NCBI GenBank assembly: GCA_945870185.1
Contig: CAMBRK010000008.1
Coordinates: 1-64,000, forward strand
Direction: 5' to 3'
Source of the DNA: Aureispira sp. CCB-QB1
GTDB taxonomy: Bacteria > Bacteroidota > Bacteroidia > Chitinophagales > Saprospiraceae
DNA: 64,000 nt
The notes under the pieces are model-generated. The model searched no databases and had not been told where the DNA came from. It worked only from the letters and a program-made list of their open reading frames with translations. Shown piece after piece: positions 35,750-50,558 of this stretch. The translations under genes and the position numbers were made by a program. The number at the start of each line of letters is the position of its first letter. Position 1 is the stretch's first letter.

Positions 35750-37792
35750 ATGAATCACATCAATTTGTCTGATTTCCACTACTCTAGTATCGTCATCTGT
35801 ACGTTTTGCGTACTGATGTTTGGTAGTGTAGGAATTAGCCAAGATACTATCTTTTCCAGGCAATCCATCGAAGAAATATTGGTCACCGCGAAGGTGAAAC
35901 CATCAAAGAGCGTATTTAGTATGGAAAGCGATACCTTATCCTTGGCCCAACAAATGCTCCCTACTTTAAGGAACGCATTACAATCACAAGCAGGCATTCT
36001 TGCTTTTAATCAGGAAAATTTTGCTCAGGATATTAGGATTTCTATTCGTGGTTTTGGATCGAGATCTGCATTTGGTATCCGTGGCATAAGAATTTTTCAA
36101 GATGGAATACCATTGACATCACCAGATGGTACATCGCAAATGGACGAAATCAATGTGCTCGAGATACAGTCTATGGATATATTTAAGTCAGGACTAGGTA
36201 CCAGATTTGGAAATGGCTCGGGAGCTTCTATATCTCTAAAAACTACCGATTTTTTTAAGGGAGCACAAGTCTCTGCAGGCTTTAATTCTTGGGGAGCCTA
36301 TTCTTTGGGCATAAAACATGGTATACAAAAGAGCAAAGTATCCAATGTGTTCTCAGCAGGGCATCAGTATTTTTTAGGAAAAAGAGAGCACTCACAATCA
36401 CAGGTCACCACTATCTACAACAGGACAAGGGCGTTTTTTTCTGACAGGCTTCAAGTAGACTTCATAGGTGGTGCCTATTTTTCACCCAAAGGACAAGATC
36501 CAGGAGCACTCAATGCTGAAGAATTTCTAGCTGACCGCTTTCAAGCAAATACCAGAAATAAACAATTTGACGCTGACGAAAGAGTACAAGGTCTCACCCT
36601 AGCAGCAATTTCTAAATATTTTGTACATGACCAAGATGTGCTCAGGACCAGCATTTATTATAAAAAAAGGGATTTCAGTGCTCAACTCCCTACTGCTAAT
36701 CGAGGTTGGGTTGATTTGCAACGAAATTTGACGGGGTTTTCTGTCAACTATGAATATAAAAGACTTCAAAACTGGTTATTAAATTTGGGGCTTAGTGGTG
36801 ACAATCAGCGCGATCACAGACAAAATGCAGCCAATAATGACGGCATCCAAGGAAATCTCCAAAGTGATCAAATTGAATCTGCAAGCAATGCAGCACTTTT
36901 TGCTCAATCTGTTTTCCAAAAGAATAGATGGGAAGTCCAGACTGTAATACGTTTTGACATCAATCAGTATTTATTGACTGATTTATTCAAATCCGATGGT
37001 ATTCAAAACGGTAAAATCTCTTATGCTAATGTCAATGGTGCGTTAGGGACTTCTTATGCTATCAATTCGAAGTGGGTTTGGCACGCCAATGTATCCAGTA
37101 CCTTTGAAATGCCTACACTCAACGAACTGTCCAACAATCCTCTTGACAACCAAGGGTTTAATACTACTCTGAATCCTGAAATCTCTTATCAGTATGAGAC
37201 CGGAATTTCGTTTCAAAATGGTCAGAAATTACATAGCAACATCAATTTATTTTGGATTAATACTACACAGCAAATTTCAGGATATGAGCTTGCCCAGAAT
37301 CCAGGTCGAATTTTCTATCAAAACATAGGCAATACTATCCGAAAGGGAGTCGAAACCAACTTTCGTATGGAATGGTCTAAAAACTATTTTACAGCAGCAA
37401 ACTACACTTACTCTCATTTTACTTATGAAAACTTCAGTTTCGGAGCTAGAGATTTATCCGGAAATTTTCAACCGTTGATACCTAAACATAAAATATACAT
37501 GACTGTCGGTTTAGCCATAGCAAATATATTTCGTTTTGAATTGACAGGTGGATACAACCATAAATTATATTTGGATGATGCCAATCTGACTACCATCCAA
37601 GGATACGGAGAATGTCACCTAGCAATACACACCCACGAAAAGATAAGTAAAAGGATTACTGCAGGTATTCAAATACAAAACCTGTTTAATCTATTGGAAT
37701 ATTCAAACTTCAGAGCTAATGCCGCTTTTAGTAGATATTATGAAGCGGCTTCTCCCCAGTATTTAGGTGTTATGATGAGATATACTTATTGA
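35750..37792 (+). CDS. TonB-dependent outer-membrane receptor
   Basis: 680 aa. N-terminal signal peptide (~1-32, SIVICTFCVLMFGSVGISQ), a TonB-box-like SIEEILVTA just after it, and a plug domain (~55-165) with LRNALQSQAGILAF, ISIRGFGSRSAFGIRGI and FQDGIPLTSPDGTSQMDE. The rest is a 22-strand-type barrel ending in an aromatic residue (LGVMMRYTY). There is no N-terminal carboxypeptidase-like domain and no adjacent SusD, so polysaccharide uptake is not indicated; a metal-chelate or cofactor substrate is more likely but unproven. The start codon lies just past the secG terminator, so the promoter would have to be within a few bases of the terminator or upstream. Confidence 0.88.
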   Translation: MNHINLSDFHYSSIVICTFCVLMFGSVGISQDTIFSRQSIEEILVTAKVKPSKSVFSMESDTLSLAQQMLPTLRNALQSQAGILAFNQENFAQDIRISIRGFGSRSAFGIRGIRIFQDGIPLTSPDGTSQMDEINVLEIQSMDIFKSGLGTRFGNGSGASISLKTTDFFKGAQVSAGFNSWGAYSLGIKHGIQKSKVSNVFSAGHQYFLGKREHSQSQVTTIYNRTRAFFSDRLQVDFIGGAYFSPKGQDPGALNAEEFLADRFQANTRNKQFDADERVQGLTLAAISKYFVHDQDVLRTSIYYKKRDFSAQLPTANRGWVDLQRNLTGFSVNYEYKRLQNWLLNLGLSGDNQRDHRQNAANNDGIQGNLQSDQIESASNAALFAQSVFQKNRWEVQTVIRFDINQYLLTDLFKSDGIQNGKISYANVNGALGTSYAINSKWVWHANVSSTFEMPTLNELSNNPLDNQGFNTTLNPEISYQYETGISFQNGQKLHSNINLFWINTTQQISGYELAQNPGRIFYQNIGNTIRKGVETNFRMEWSKNYFTAANYTYSHFTYENFSFGARDLSGNFQPLIPKHKIYMTVGLAIANIFRFELTGGYNHKLYLDDANLTTIQGYGECHLAIHTHEKISKRITAGIQIQNLFNLLEYSNFRANAAFSRYYEAASPQYLGVMMRYTY

Positions 37793-38161
37793 TTTAAAGG
37801 TGATACGGTCATTTTTTTTTGTCAGATTTATCTTATGTATACCCAATGGGAAACTACTTATTTTTATGGACAAATCAAAACTTCAATTTAGCCAAAAGTG
37901 GTATAAAAAACATACATTTGGACGCATTTAAATAATAAATATGTATATTAAACAGAAATAAAGTCATATGAAAAAGGAGCTTATTTTCATCACTAATTCT
38001 AAGCTAGATTTTAATCAAAACAAAGCAGTCAATTATTTTTTTCAGATATATCCATTTTGTATCCAATTGTACCCAATTGCAAAGGTAGGAGATTTTATGT
38101 AGGGAACAATTTAAAAGGCTGTCTAAAAATCTTTGTTTAAACTCTCAAACAGGAAAAACAT
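37793..38161. other. AT-rich non-coding stretch between convergent genes
   Basis: No gene or clear terminator hairpin is seen. A short local repeat CCAATTGTACCCAATTG occurs near 38060-38080. Confidence 0.5.
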
Positions 38162-38419
38162 TTATTTATAGATTTTTTTCCTGTGACCCAATTCAATTAT
38201 ATCTACAATAAGAATTTCTTCCAAAATATCATAAATCACCCTATAATTTCCATATCTGATTCTATACCCATCTCGCCCTTGTAACTTTTTATAACCAAAT
38301 GGTCTAGGATTTTCCTCAAGACTAACAATACTTTCTATGATCCCTTCTGATATCTTTTCAGGAAGTCTATCAAGTTGTTTCACTGCTTTTTTAGATAAAA
38401 CAACGGTATATTTAGACAT
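38162..38419 (-). CDS. RelE/ParE-family toxin
   Basis: 85 aa, typical toxin size. The sequence opens YTVVLSKKAVKQLDRLPEKI (helix pair), has NPRPFGYKKLQGRDGYRIRYGNYRVIYDI in the beta-sheet core and ends VDIIELGHRKKIYK. The basic residues R/Y/R and the final GHRKxxY match RelE-type mRNA interferases. It overlaps the upstream antitoxin gene by eight bases, so both are translated from one message. Expected to inhibit translation when its partner is degraded. Confidence 0.88.
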   Translation of the reverse strand: MSKYTVVLSKKAVKQLDRLPEKISEGIIESIVSLEENPRPFGYKKLQGRDGYRIRYGNYRVIYDILEEILIVDIIELGHRKKIYK

Positions 38420-38618
38420 GTAATTTTTGTCTGGATTTCAAATAATCAGATAAAAGTATCCTTTCGCCATCATCATCTCTTTTTGCTTCATCATACAGTT
38501 TGACATCTTCCAATTCATCCAACTCCTCCATTATAGCTTCGAATTCATCTATAGGAAGCACTACGCTTAATTTTACACCATTGACATCTGTTATAAATTG
38601 TGGATTGATGGTTGCCAT
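38412..38618 (-). CDS. antitoxin of the RelE/ParE-type pair
   Basis: 68 aa, acidic, located upstream of and overlapping the toxin gene. The opening MATINPQFITDVNGVKLSVVLPIDEFEAIMEELDELED resembles Phd/YefM-like or RelB-like small antitoxins of Bacteroidota: a beta start followed by an acidic helix that wraps the toxin. The C-terminal part (LLSDYLKSRQKLHV) probably also binds the toxin. Family assignment is by context and shape more than by strong motifs. Confidence 0.78.
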   Translation of the reverse strand: MATINPQFITDVNGVKLSVVLPIDEFEAIMEELDELEDVKLYDEAKRDDDGERILLSDYLKSRQKLHV

Positions 38619-38834
38619 AATTTTATGATATTATATTGTTAGATAAACGTTGTTTTATTGAGAAATGTTCCTGTGGCTTTGAAAAGTTAAAAAATATAGA
38701 TCTAACAGTAAAACTGATAGCATCGATATCCTAATTAGTAATCCGTTAAATAGTGTCACAGAGCGGAGAAACATTCTTCGATAGTAATCATAACATCTCT
38801 AATCTCGAAAATATTCATTCCCATAAATATCGAG

Positions 38835-40343
38835 TCATCCTCTTTTTCCATTAGGTAATTCGAATTCGGCGTAGAAAAAATTGAATTTCTCTAATTTAAT
38901 ATATTTTGCCTTTTTGTTTTGCGGATAATATCCATAAAGATTGTTTTCTTTGTATCTTATAGGATGATTATATCCGAAAGCCTCGATTTCCCCTTCAAAT
39001 AGTGTCTTGATTTCGACATCATCTTTGAAGTTATCTATAAGAATGGTTAAGCTGTCCTTTTCTACTTGAGATTTAGTATAGTATTTTTTAGAGAACAATT
39101 CATTTTTATGGGCTTCATTTTTATTTATGATTGATACTAATTTTGAATTGTTTGAAGTCTTTATTAAATAAGTACTATATGGAAAAGAAAAGACAGTAAA
39201 TAGATTGGAATAATCATTGTAACTTAGTTCTGTATTATTGTTTAAAAATTTTATTGAATCAACTATTTTATCATTTAATATTTGAGTAGATTCTTTATAA
39301 TAAAATGACAGATCGTTTTCAGATACTTTTATTTCTTTAATAGCTCCATCTTGAAATACAATTTTTCTTTTTGTTGTGGCAATGTTTCCGCAAACTCCCA
39401 AGTTAGGTTTAGTAAAAGTATCGTGCAATTTCCCATTGAAATCCATCCACTTTAATTTATTTCCAATGATAAATTGCGTAACATAATTGGAATCACAAGC
39501 AGCTTTAATCTTTGTCATTTTCAAATGAGTGTCAATAACGAAAGTTTCTTTTTCAGTTACACCAATGATGTAATTTCTTGATAATCTGATATTTTTAAAA
39601 GCTTGAGCAATAATTTTTTCATTAAATAATTTATCGTATAAATATGCCGAATCGTTTTCATCTTTTATACGGTAAAATTTATTTGCATCCCAATTGCTGA
39701 GAAAACCAACCGAATCAATTTTATTGGCACTGGGGTAATAAAATTTATGTTCATTGGTAACAATACTTACATTTTTAGTAGGAATAATATAACCTGATAA
39801 AGAACCATCTTCATCAACAAGTCCAATTATAAAGTATTTATTATTTATTCTAATGTAAACAAAACTCCAAAAATTGGCATCATCAAACACTATGCGATCA
39901 CATGAACTAAAAGATTTTCTATATCCTATTAAAGAAAATAAGTTTTTGCTGTGATACTGCAAATAAGAATGGTAATTATTATTTACCCGCTTTTCTTCAT
40001 TTTCAAATTTTAATCCTTTAACCCATTTATCTATTTTACTTATTGATGTAAATTTTTGAATTTCGTCTTCTTTTACTATTAAACTGTCATCCAATGATAA
40101 ATCTGATATTTTGCTTTTTAAGACTAATTGAAAATGATGATCATATATTTTTATTGGAATTATTTCGCAAGCATATTCATTGATTCCACTTTTTTTGTAA
40201 AAAATTACATCTCCATTATTTATGTAAATCTTATCAATTTTAATATCAATCACTGTTTGGCTAGTCAATTCTAATGACATCAAAATCATTCCAATTACTA
40301 AATAAAATGCAAATAGTTTCAAACTGAGCCTACGTATTACCAT
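38835..40343 (-). CDS. hypothetical secreted protein, about 502 aa
   Basis: I do not recognise the family. The start at 40343 gives a good signal peptide (MVIRRLSLKLFAFYLVIGMI ending near LELTSQ); in-frame ATGs at 40364 and 40379 would extend the head by 7 or 12 residues including an acidic one. The mature part is rich in Lys, Asn, Ile and aromatic residues with alternating strand-like pattern (VIDIKIDKIYINNGDVIFY, KYFIIGLVDEDGSLSGYIIP), suggesting beta-propeller-like or repeat folding, but no known motif is visible. Lower GC than its neighbours, consistent with an accessory gene. A palindrome overlaps the upstream start codons. Confidence 0.6.
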   Translation of the reverse strand: MVIRRLSLKLFAFYLVIGMILMSLELTSQTVIDIKIDKIYINNGDVIFYKKSGINEYACEIIPIKIYDHHFQLVLKSKISDLSLDDSLIVKEDEIQKFTSISKIDKWVKGLKFENEEKRVNNNYHSYLQYHSKNLFSLIGYRKSFSSCDRIVFDDANFWSFVYIRINNKYFIIGLVDEDGSLSGYIIPTKNVSIVTNEHKFYYPSANKIDSVGFLSNWDANKFYRIKDENDSAYLYDKLFNEKIIAQAFKNIRLSRNYIIGVTEKETFVIDTHLKMTKIKAACDSNYVTQFIIGNKLKWMDFNGKLHDTFTKPNLGVCGNIATTKRKIVFQDGAIKEIKVSENDLSFYYKESTQILNDKIVDSIKFLNNNTELSYNDYSNLFTVFSFPYSTYLIKTSNNSKLVSIINKNEAHKNELFSKKYYTKSQVEKDSLTILIDNFKDDVEIKTLFEGEIEAFGYNHPIRYKENNLYGYYPQNKKAKYIKLEKFNFFYAEFELPNGKRG

Positions 40344-40361
40344 TATGAAATTTTCCAGATT

Positions 40362-40380
40362 CATGTTAAACGTTAACATG
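40362..40380. promoter_or_regulatory. 19-bp palindrome at the start of the hypothetical gene
   Basis: CATGTTAA-ACG-TTAACATG is a perfect 8-bp inverted repeat around a three-base centre, covering two candidate start codons of the minus-strand gene. It may be an operator or only a chance AT palindrome. Confidence 0.35.
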
Positions 40381-40448
40381 GAATAATTATTTAATTACAA
40401 AGCATGTTAAAATCATTCAAAATTCAACATTCTATTAGTTCGAATCGT

Positions 40449-43079
40449 TCACACCATCTCTTCCAATCTCCTAATATCATCCTCCAATATCTTGATCCTT
40501 TCCTGTCCATCAGCGAGTTTGGCTTTTTCTTTGGCTACTACTGCTTCGGGTGCTCCACTTACAAATCGTTCATTGCTGAGTTTGCCTTGTACTGATGCTA
40601 CGAATCCTATTTGATACTCTAGTTCTTTGCGTTTTTCGTCGAGTTCTGCAGCTACATCCATGGCTTGCTCCATGGCGACGATACACTTTTCCGTACCAGA
40701 AATAAATCCGATGCCTGCGGTGTTTTCGTCTGCTGTGATGGCGATTTGTTTGAGATTGCCGAGTTTGATGCAGATGTCCGACCATCCAGATTGTGCCAGA
40801 AGAACATCGGATCTTTCGCTTTTTACTAAGAATACATCGAGCTCATCCTTCATCTTGATACCATTTTTGTTGCGGATATCTCGGATGTTGGTGATGATGT
40901 CTTTGGCTTGCTCTACTCGATCTATGATGGTCTGATCAAAATTGCCTGGCTTCGGATAGCTGCTCAAAATACAGTCGTCTCCGGCAGCTCTTTCTCGGAG
41001 TGCGTGCCAAATTTCTTCCGTGATGAATGGCATAAATGGATGCATCAACGAACATATGTGACTGAATAGTTCGATGGTGTTTTCTTTAGTTTGTGGTGCC
41101 ATTTTTTCTCCAAAACCAGGTTTTACCATTTCCAAATACCAAGAACAAAAGTCTGTCCACACAAAACTATAAATACTGATCAAAGCTTCTGAAAGTCTAT
41201 ATTCCTTAAAGTTTTTGTCGATATCTACTGCCAATGATATCAATTTATGCTGCATCCATTGGAAGGCTAGTGTTTCGCCTTCACTTGTCTTGAGATTGTT
41301 ATCTATTTCCCAACCATCTACGAGACGAAGGGCATTCCATATCTTATTACTAAAGTTACGACCTTGCTCTACTAATTTATCATCATATAACAAATCACCT
41401 CCTGCAGGAGAACAAGATAACATACCAAAACGAACACCATCAGCTCCAAATTCTTCTATCAATTGAAGTGCATCAGGACTATTGCCCAATTGTTTGGACA
41501 TTTTGCGCCGTTGTTTATCACGAACCATTCCCGTGAAATAGACATGTTCAAAAGGTCGTTTGCTTTCCCATTCGTAGCCAGCCATGACCATTCTCGCTAC
41601 CCAAAGGAAGATGATATCCCAGCCTGTCACAAGTACAGAAGTCGGATAATAATAATCTAGTTCTTTCCGATTATTGAAACCATCAAACACGGATATTGGC
41701 CACAACCAGGACGAAAACCAAGTATCGAGTACGTCTTCATCTTGTCTCAAATCATCAGCAGTTATAGATTGATATTTTTCTTTTGCCATTGCCAATGCTT
41801 CCGCAGCTGTTTCCGCAACAAAAATATCTTCACCATAATAATAAGCCGGAATCCTGTGTCCCCACCAAAGCTGACGGGAGATACACCAATCCTTGATATT
41901 ATCCATCCAGTGACGGTAGATATTCTTTTGATTCTTAGGGAAAAACTCTACTTCATCTTTGGCAACGGCTTCAGCAGCAGGACCAGCAAGCGCTTTCATG
42001 TCTACATACCATTGAAGTGACAATCTTGGTTCGATCACAGCATTGGTTCGCTCTGACCTACCTACATTATTTTGGTAATCTTCGATTTTATGGATGTGTT
42101 CAGCTGATTCGAGATCTTTGGCAAACTTTTTCCGGACTACAAATCTATCTTCACCGATATAAACTTGAGCATCTATACTCATGGTGCCATCTTCATTAAA
42201 TACATCGACCACTTCGAGATCATGACGTTTGCCTATTTCGTAGTCATTGACATCATGCGCAGGAGTCACTTTGAGCGCTCCGGTACCGAATTCCATATCG
42301 ACATACGTATCTCTGATGATCGGAATGACACGACCTATGATGGGTACAATGATGCTTTTCCCTTCCAAATGTGCATATCTCGGATCGTCAGGATGTACAG
42401 CCACTGCAGTATCTCCGGGGATTGTCTCCGGCCTAGTCGTCGCTATCGTGATATATTCGTCAGCATCAGACACCTTATATTTGACATGATATAACTTGGA
42501 ATTTTCATTGCCAAAAATCACTTCTTCATTGGACAAAACCGTTTTGGCTTCGGGATCCCAATTGACCATACGTTTGCCACGATAGAGCTTATTTTTTTTG
42601 TACAAATCAACAAAGACCTTAATGACGGCTTCTGATCTTACTTCATCCATGGTAAATGCGGTACGATCCCAATCGCAAGAAGCACCTAGTTTTTGGAGTT
42701 GTTTTAATATGATACCTCCATATTCTTCTTTCCATTCCCACGCATATTCCAGGAACTTTTCACGAGTGAGATCCCCTTTTTTGATGCCTTTTTCGCGGAG
42801 CATTTTGACTACTTTGGCTTCTGTAGCTATAGATGCATGGTCTGTACCCGGTACCCAACAAGCGTTTTTACCATCCATCCTCGCTTTTCTGATCAGGATA
42901 TCTTGGATGGTATTATTGAGCATGTGTCCCATGTGAAGTACACCGGTGACATTGGGTGGTGGTATGACGATACTAAAAGCTTCTCTTTTGTCAGGTTCGG
43001 AATGAAAATATTTTTTATCCATCCAATGGCTGTACCATTTTTGCTCTACTTCCGAAGGATTATATCTTGGTGAAATCAT
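40449..43079 (-). CDS. valS: valyl-tRNA synthetase
   Basis: 876 aa class I synthetase. Opening YNPSEVEQKWYSHWMDKKYF, the HIGH-type motif PPNVTGVLHMGHMLNN (~39-54), the CP1 editing domain with TTRPETIPGDTAVAVHPDD, the WDxIFLWVARM segment, and KMSKQLGNSPDAL (~526). Anticodon-binding helices and a C-terminal coiled-coil tRNA arm (~810-876, KEKAKLADGQERIKILEDDI) complete it. Charges tRNA-Val and edits mischarged Thr. It is the last gene of a probable minus-strand set lysA, phosphatase, valS. Confidence 0.97.
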   Translation of the reverse strand: MISPRYNPSEVEQKWYSHWMDKKYFHSEPDKREAFSIVIPPPNVTGVLHMGHMLNNTIQDILIRKARMDGKNACWVPGTDHASIATEAKVVKMLREKGIKKGDLTREKFLEYAWEWKEEYGGIILKQLQKLGASCDWDRTAFTMDEVRSEAVIKVFVDLYKKNKLYRGKRMVNWDPEAKTVLSNEEVIFGNENSKLYHVKYKVSDADEYITIATTRPETIPGDTAVAVHPDDPRYAHLEGKSIIVPIIGRVIPIIRDTYVDMEFGTGALKVTPAHDVNDYEIGKRHDLEVVDVFNEDGTMSIDAQVYIGEDRFVVRKKFAKDLESAEHIHKIEDYQNNVGRSERTNAVIEPRLSLQWYVDMKALAGPAAEAVAKDEVEFFPKNQKNIYRHWMDNIKDWCISRQLWWGHRIPAYYYGEDIFVAETAAEALAMAKEKYQSITADDLRQDEDVLDTWFSSWLWPISVFDGFNNRKELDYYYPTSVLVTGWDIIFLWVARMVMAGYEWESKRPFEHVYFTGMVRDKQRRKMSKQLGNSPDALQLIEEFGADGVRFGMLSCSPAGGDLLYDDKLVEQGRNFSNKIWNALRLVDGWEIDNNLKTSEGETLAFQWMQHKLISLAVDIDKNFKEYRLSEALISIYSFVWTDFCSWYLEMVKPGFGEKMAPQTKENTIELFSHICSLMHPFMPFITEEIWHALRERAAGDDCILSSYPKPGNFDQTIIDRVEQAKDIITNIRDIRNKNGIKMKDELDVFLVKSERSDVLLAQSGWSDICIKLGNLKQIAITADENTAGIGFISGTEKCIVAMEQAMDVAAELDEKRKELEYQIGFVASVQGKLSNERFVSGAPEAVVAKEKAKLADGQERIKILEDDIRRLEEMV

Positions 43080-43111
43080 TAAAAACTTATTGAATTAACA
43101 GAATATTGGGT

Positions 43112-43720
43112 TTAGTACCTTAATGTATACACATCAGAAAGGCCAGATTTTTTCAAAACAACGATCACAAAATTGCCATAATCGGAATCGTCAAAAGTCT
43201 TTGTGAAGACGTCTTTTTCCGCTAGGGTATTAGTGATCGAAGGAATGGTATTGGAGTGGCCAACCATAAAGATTCTATTGTGTTCGTCCGATGTTTTTAC
43301 TTTTTCCAGGATTTCTCTGAGTCCTTTGTTTTCATAAGGAAGGATACTCATGGCTTTGATATCTGCCAACGAATCTACGGTAAACATCGTCCTGAGCGTC
43401 AATGTAGAATAAATAGCGTCTACTCTAGTACCTCTCATAATATCCGCCACTTTGGTCGCTCTTTTGAGTCCTTCCTCAGTCAAAGGTGGTTCATCTTTGA
43501 TGGATGTATCTTTTTCAGCATGTCGTATTAGATAGAAAATCTTTGAAATGCTATCTTCGTTCAATACAAATTCCATACTATCTTCAAAAATGAGCTTATT
43601 GGATTGGATCGATCTCAAGGTTTTACCATTGATATCCACTATTTTGGTTTCTTGCCTACAAGAAGATACAGCAACAACCAAAAAAACAATAAATAAGTAA
43701 TATTGAATCTTATTGAACAT
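43112..43720 (-). CDS. histidine-phosphatase-family lipoprotein
   Basis: 202 aa. A clean lipoprotein signal (FIVFLVVAVSSC, Cys21) puts it on a membrane facing the periplasm. The phosphatase core starts FYLIRHAEKDTS (catalytic His67 in RHAEK), has GLKRATKVADIM, and the second His motif is IFMVGHSNTIPSI near 160. This resembles SixA-like/phosphoglycerate-mutase-fold phosphatases, whose substrates range from phosphohistidine to small phosphoesters; none can be assigned. It overlaps lysA by 11 bases, indicating cotranscription, and lies 32 bases upstream of valS. Confidence 0.85.
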   Translation of the reverse strand: MFNKIQYYLFIVFLVVAVSSCRQETKIVDINGKTLRSIQSNKLIFEDSMEFVLNEDSISKIFYLIRHAEKDTSIKDEPPLTEEGLKRATKVADIMRGTRVDAIYSTLTLRTMFTVDSLADIKAMSILPYENKGLREILEKVKTSDEHNRIFMVGHSNTIPSITNTLAEKDVFTKTFDDSDYGNFVIVVLKKSGLSDVYTLRY

Positions 43721-45047
43721 GATGGTCTAAAGTTTTTGGGTCTACATTAATGCTATTTTCTAATTCGAATGAGTTCAAATCTGACATAGGTGATTGAAGG
43801 GATTTGGGCTCACCAAAAATATCGAGATTTACCTGATTTCTCAAGATGTCTTCCAAGTTTTCTCTTTCTCTGATCAGATAATCCTTACCTTCATGGATCA
43901 AAACTTCTGCAGGTCTATACCGCGAGTTATAGTTGGAAGCCATTGTAAAGCAGTATGCTCCAGCATTTTTGAAAGCTAGGATATCACCTTCATTGATTTC
44001 GGTCATTTTTCTGTTGACTCCAAAGGTATCCGTTTCACAAATATAACCTACAATATTGTACACTCGTTGACGTCCTTCAGTCTTAGAAATATTGATGATT
44101 TTATGGTAAGAATCATATAGCATAGGTCTGATCAAATGATTTAGTCCTGAGTCCACACCCGCAAAAACAGTAGAAGTAGTTTGTTTTACCACATTGACCT
44201 TAACTAAGAAAGTACCCGATTCACTCACTAAAAATTTGCCGGGTTCAAACATCAACGTTAAGTTTCTGCCATAATCGTAGGTAAACTTCTTAAACCGCTG
44301 TCCTATTTTTTCACCCAACTCTTCGATATCAGTTTCAATATCTTCTTCTTTGTATGGTACTTTAAAACCACTGCCAAAATCAATATAATTCAGATCTTTG
44401 AATTCTGCTGCAACCTCAAAAAGTATCTCTGCGCCTTGCAAAAACACATCGATATCCATGATGTCGCTGCCCGTATGCATATGGATACCTTCTACTACCA
44501 TTTCGTGAGCCTTTACTATACGATGAATATGTGGCGTCTGATGAAATGAAATTCCAAATTTAGAATCAATATGTCCAACAGAAATTTTGCTGTTTCCACC
44601 AGCCATAATATGCGGATTGATACGAATACAAACCGGATAATGTGGATACATACTACCAAATTGTTCCAAAATAGAAAGGTTATCAATATTGATCTTGACA
44701 CCTAAAGTTACTGCCTGTGATATTTCTTCAATAGAGACACAATTGGGCGTGTAGATTATGTCTTCGGGTCTAAAACCTGCTAATAATCCAACCTTAACTT
44801 CTTGTATGGACACTGTATCCAAACCTGCTCCCAAAGACTTAAAAAACTTAAGTACAGAAATATTATTTAAGGCTTTACAGGCATAATTGATTTTTAGCTT
44901 CTTCAGATCAAAAGCATTGACCAATCTATCATATTGTTTTTTCATTATCGATGTCTCGTAAATATACAACGGACATTCATACTTTTCACCCAACTGCAAT
45001 GGGTCTATCCCTCCTTCTAAAAGGTATTGATTATTATTCAGATACAT
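43710..45047 (-). CDS. lysA: diaminopimelate decarboxylase
   Basis: 445 aa fold-type III PLP enzyme. The start is ATG at 45045-45047 (MYLNNNQYLLEGG); the frame extends to 45068. PLP Lys58 lies in INYACKALNN, substrate and cofactor loops in IRINPHIMAGGNSKISVG, GIHMHTGSDI, NYIDFGSGFKVPY and EPGKFLVSESG, and the opposing-subunit Cys motif is VGYICETDTFG. The close match to Bacteroidota LysA is from memory. Converts meso-diaminopimelate to L-lysine, the same precursor used by MurE here. The C-terminal ~35 residues after RNQVNLDIFGEP are a family-variable tail. Confidence 0.94.
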   Translation of the reverse strand: MYLNNNQYLLEGGIDPLQLGEKYECPLYIYETSIMKKQYDRLVNAFDLKKLKINYACKALNNISVLKFFKSLGAGLDTVSIQEVKVGLLAGFRPEDIIYTPNCVSIEEISQAVTLGVKINIDNLSILEQFGSMYPHYPVCIRINPHIMAGGNSKISVGHIDSKFGISFHQTPHIHRIVKAHEMVVEGIHMHTGSDIMDIDVFLQGAEILFEVAAEFKDLNYIDFGSGFKVPYKEEDIETDIEELGEKIGQRFKKFTYDYGRNLTLMFEPGKFLVSESGTFLVKVNVVKQTTSTVFAGVDSGLNHLIRPMLYDSYHKIINISKTEGRQRVYNIVGYICETDTFGVNRKMTEINEGDILAFKNAGAYCFTMASNYNSRYRPAEVLIHEGKDYLIRERENLEDILRNQVNLDIFGEPKSLQSPMSDLNSFELENSINVDPKTLDHHVQ

Positions 45048-49655
<4,608 letters not shown>

Positions 49656-49664
49656 AGTCGGCTT

Positions 49665-50558
49665 TTATTTTTTAGTGAGTACATATATGATAGAAGTTGC
49701 TTTTTTGACGTTTGACTTTCCTTGAATCAACGCCCTGAGTCCAGTCCAAGCGCCTCTGACCAATCCAAAACGATGTCCCTGATATTTTTCACTTAAGAGT
49801 GCATTGTAAAATGGATCAAATGGCATATCGTGCATACTAGCCACACGAAAACCATTTCGCTCTGCAAAACCCAAAAAAGACTTGGGATGAAAATGCCACA
49901 AATGCCTAGGTACATCATAAGCTGCCCAAAACGTTTCGTATTGTGACTGATCAAAACTATCATGATTGGGCAATGCAATAATCAATACTCCATCAGCTTT
50001 TAGTAATTGGGAAAATCGCTGTATATATTGGTCAGGACTATACAAATGCTCCAAAACATGCCACAAAGTGATCACATCAAATGAACGGTTTATGGTATCA
50101 TCGAACAATGCTTGTGGTTTATGTACGGTAAGTCCGAATTTTGACTGGCTGTACATTCTGGCTTTATCATCCACTTCTACACCTTCGCATAGATAGCCTT
50201 TGTCTTTCATATATGCTGGAAAATAACCGGTTCCCGATCCTACATCAAGCAGTGATTTACCATGACTCTTCTTTGAAATGAGTTGGTATTTTCTTTCCAA
50301 CATGATGTCACGTACTTTGTGATAAAGTGTAGCAATGATTCCTTTTTTTGTGTCTGAATGAGAAATGTAATCTTCACTTTGATAATAGCGGCCACAATCT
50401 GCTTCAGCAGGTGGATTTGCCGTATACCTAAAGCCACAATCTTGGCATTCGGATATTTCAAAAGACTCTCCAGATATCGAATGATCTTTAATGGTAGTAT
50501 ACTTTTTTACATTTGGTGATAAACAAGCTGTACATTTGGTCAATACAATATTTGGCAT
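49665..50558 (-). CDS. class I SAM-dependent methyltransferase with N-terminal zinc ribbon
   Basis: 297 aa. An N-terminal zinc-ribbon-like part has two Cys pairs (CTACLSPNVKK and ISECQDCGFRYT). The Rossmann methyltransferase starts at SLLDVGSGTGYFPAYMKDKG (~103-122), followed by DVITLWHVLEHLYSPDQYI (motif with HVLEH) and a helical end. This is the common 'methyltransf_23' type acting on small molecules, glycans or quinone-like substrates; the target is unknown. It lies nine bases upstream of the trifunctional gene on the same strand, so both are probably one transcript. Confidence 0.8.
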   Translation of the reverse strand: MPNIVLTKCTACLSPNVKKYTTIKDHSISGESFEISECQDCGFRYTANPPAEADCGRYYQSEDYISHSDTKKGIIATLYHKVRDIMLERKYQLISKKSHGKSLLDVGSGTGYFPAYMKDKGYLCEGVEVDDKARMYSQSKFGLTVHKPQALFDDTINRSFDVITLWHVLEHLYSPDQYIQRFSQLLKADGVLIIALPNHDSFDQSQYETFWAAYDVPRHLWHFHPKSFLGFAERNGFRVASMHDMPFDPFYNALLSEKYQGHRFGLVRGAWTGLRALIQGKSNVKKATSIIYVLTKK

